Translations under genes and position numbers: made by a program
Notes under the pieces: model-generated
Seen by the model: the letters and a program-made list of their open reading frames with translations, nothing else
Databases searched by the model: none
What the model was told of the DNA's origin: nothing
Shown here: one piece after another, positions 6,545 to 6,799 of the stretch
How positions within the stretch are numbered: position 1 is the first letter of the stretch
Layout: each line of letters starts with the position of its first letter
Assembly: GCA_009775365.1 (NCBI GenBank)
Contig: VSPM01000108.1
Span: 1 to 6,799, forward strand
Direction: 5' to 3'
DNA length: 6,799 bases
From: Muribaculaceae bacterium
GTDB lineage: Bacteria; Bacteroidota; Bacteroidia; Bacteroidales; Muribaculaceae

Positions 6545-6664
6545 ATGCTGTTGTTTTTATAGTTTCTTTATTAATGACATTCCATTATACGGCTTCGACC
6601 CACCCGAATCAGTGAAAACGCGCCTGCTTCACATCTTCAAGTGAGTTTAAAACCTATTAAAATG
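6545..6664 (-). other. Long 5' leader of the yqeY-serS transcript
   Basis: From the promoter at 6665-6695 a transcript would carry a leader of roughly 115 nt before the ATG at 6544. The half nearest the gene is AT-rich. GTGAA and TTCAC (6612-6616 and 6628-6632 on the plus strand) are short inverted arms, too weak to name a riboswitch or leader. No start codon with a useful reading frame was found inside. Confidence 0.4.
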
Positions 6665-6695
6665 CAAAAATACTCTAAAAAAGCGGTTCACGCAA
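6665..6695 (-). promoter_or_regulatory. Bacteroidetes-type promoter for yqeY (and probably serS)
   Basis: On the minus strand TTG (6693-6695) is followed by a 20-nt spacer and TATTTTTG (6665-6672), matching TAnnTTTG fully. The predicted start is near 6658. The -33 element lies in TTGCGTG, as in the leftward promoter at the left edge. Confidence 0.75.
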
Positions 6696-6799
6696 TTCTA
6701 AACCCGTTTTTTATGCCAATAAAGCACGGCTCTTTCATTTAAGATTGCGTTGCATTCTCAAAGATTGTGCTATTTTATAGTGGGAAGATGTCCCGATGG
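6696..6799. other. Intergenic right edge without a recognisable gene
   Basis: No convincing coding sequence was seen on either strand. On the minus strand one frame is open from the edge to a TGA at 6735-6737 (20 codons), which could be the tail of a gene outside but shows no recognisable sequence. On the plus strand an ATG at 6788 has only four codons before the edge. Confidence 0.4.

Noticed and set aside
6751..6790. A plus-strand promoter-like sequence (TTG, 18 nt, TATTTTAT) before an ATG at 6788.
   Set aside because: The -7 box lacks the TTTG end, and only four codons are visible before the edge.
6735..6799. A 20-codon minus-strand frame running in from the right edge, possibly the tail of ftsZ, a frequent neighbour of yqeY genes.
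   Set aside because: The residues do not resemble an FtsZ C-terminus or any family I know, and the length is compatible with chance.
1..6799. Mobile elements, CRISPR repeats, tRNA or rRNA genes, toxin-antitoxin or defence cassettes.
   Set aside because: No terminal inverted repeats, transposase or integrase motifs, spaced direct repeats or cloverleaf patterns were found; most genes are ordinary housekeeping genes.

Overview
The window looks like chromosomal DNA from a Bacteroidales bacterium, possibly Muribaculaceae-like; that family-level guess is inference only. Three things point there: promoters of the Bacteroidetes type (TTG, 20 nt, TAnnTTTG), start codons without Shine-Dalgarno sequences, and the style of the MenG, tandem-GNAT and U32 proteins. 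No phage, IS, CRISPR, tRNA or rRNA was seen. All six confidently called genes lie on the minus strand.

Right end (about 6799 to 4759): about 100 bases without a credible gene, then a near-consensus promoter (6665-6695), a leader of about 115 nt, a GatB/YqeY-domain protein and, 64 bp further on, seryl-tRNA synthetase. A strong GC-rich stem-loop (4720-4749) lies after serS.

Middle (4677 to 615): a run of four same-strand genes. The first is a tail-anchored protein with a protein-kinase fold but degenerate catalytic motifs (a predicted pseudokinase). It is followed by a GNAT-like protein of about 375 residues, the menaquinone methyltransferase MenG/UbiE, and a U32 protein of the TrhP/YegQ (tRNA 5-hydroxyuridine) type. 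The MenG and U32 genes overlap by four bases (ATGA), so translational coupling is likely. The first two are linked to the rest by orientation and short gaps only.

Left end (1-614): non-coding or small-gene DNA. A bidirectional intrinsic terminator with a perfect 15-bp stem (423-464) separates the minus-strand genes from a possible plus-strand gene for a 50-residue single-span membrane protein (261-413), which stops 9 bases before the terminator. An AT-rich stretch with an inverted repeat lies upstream of it. At the extreme left edge a second consensus promoter points leftward, out of the window, presumably for a gene outside it.

Functionally the window mixes translation (SerRS, probable tRNA-modifying U32 protein), respiratory quinone synthesis (MenG) and two proteins of unknown role (pseudokinase, GNAT). 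The most unusual items are the tail-anchored pseudokinase next to a GNAT gene and the small membrane-protein ORF.
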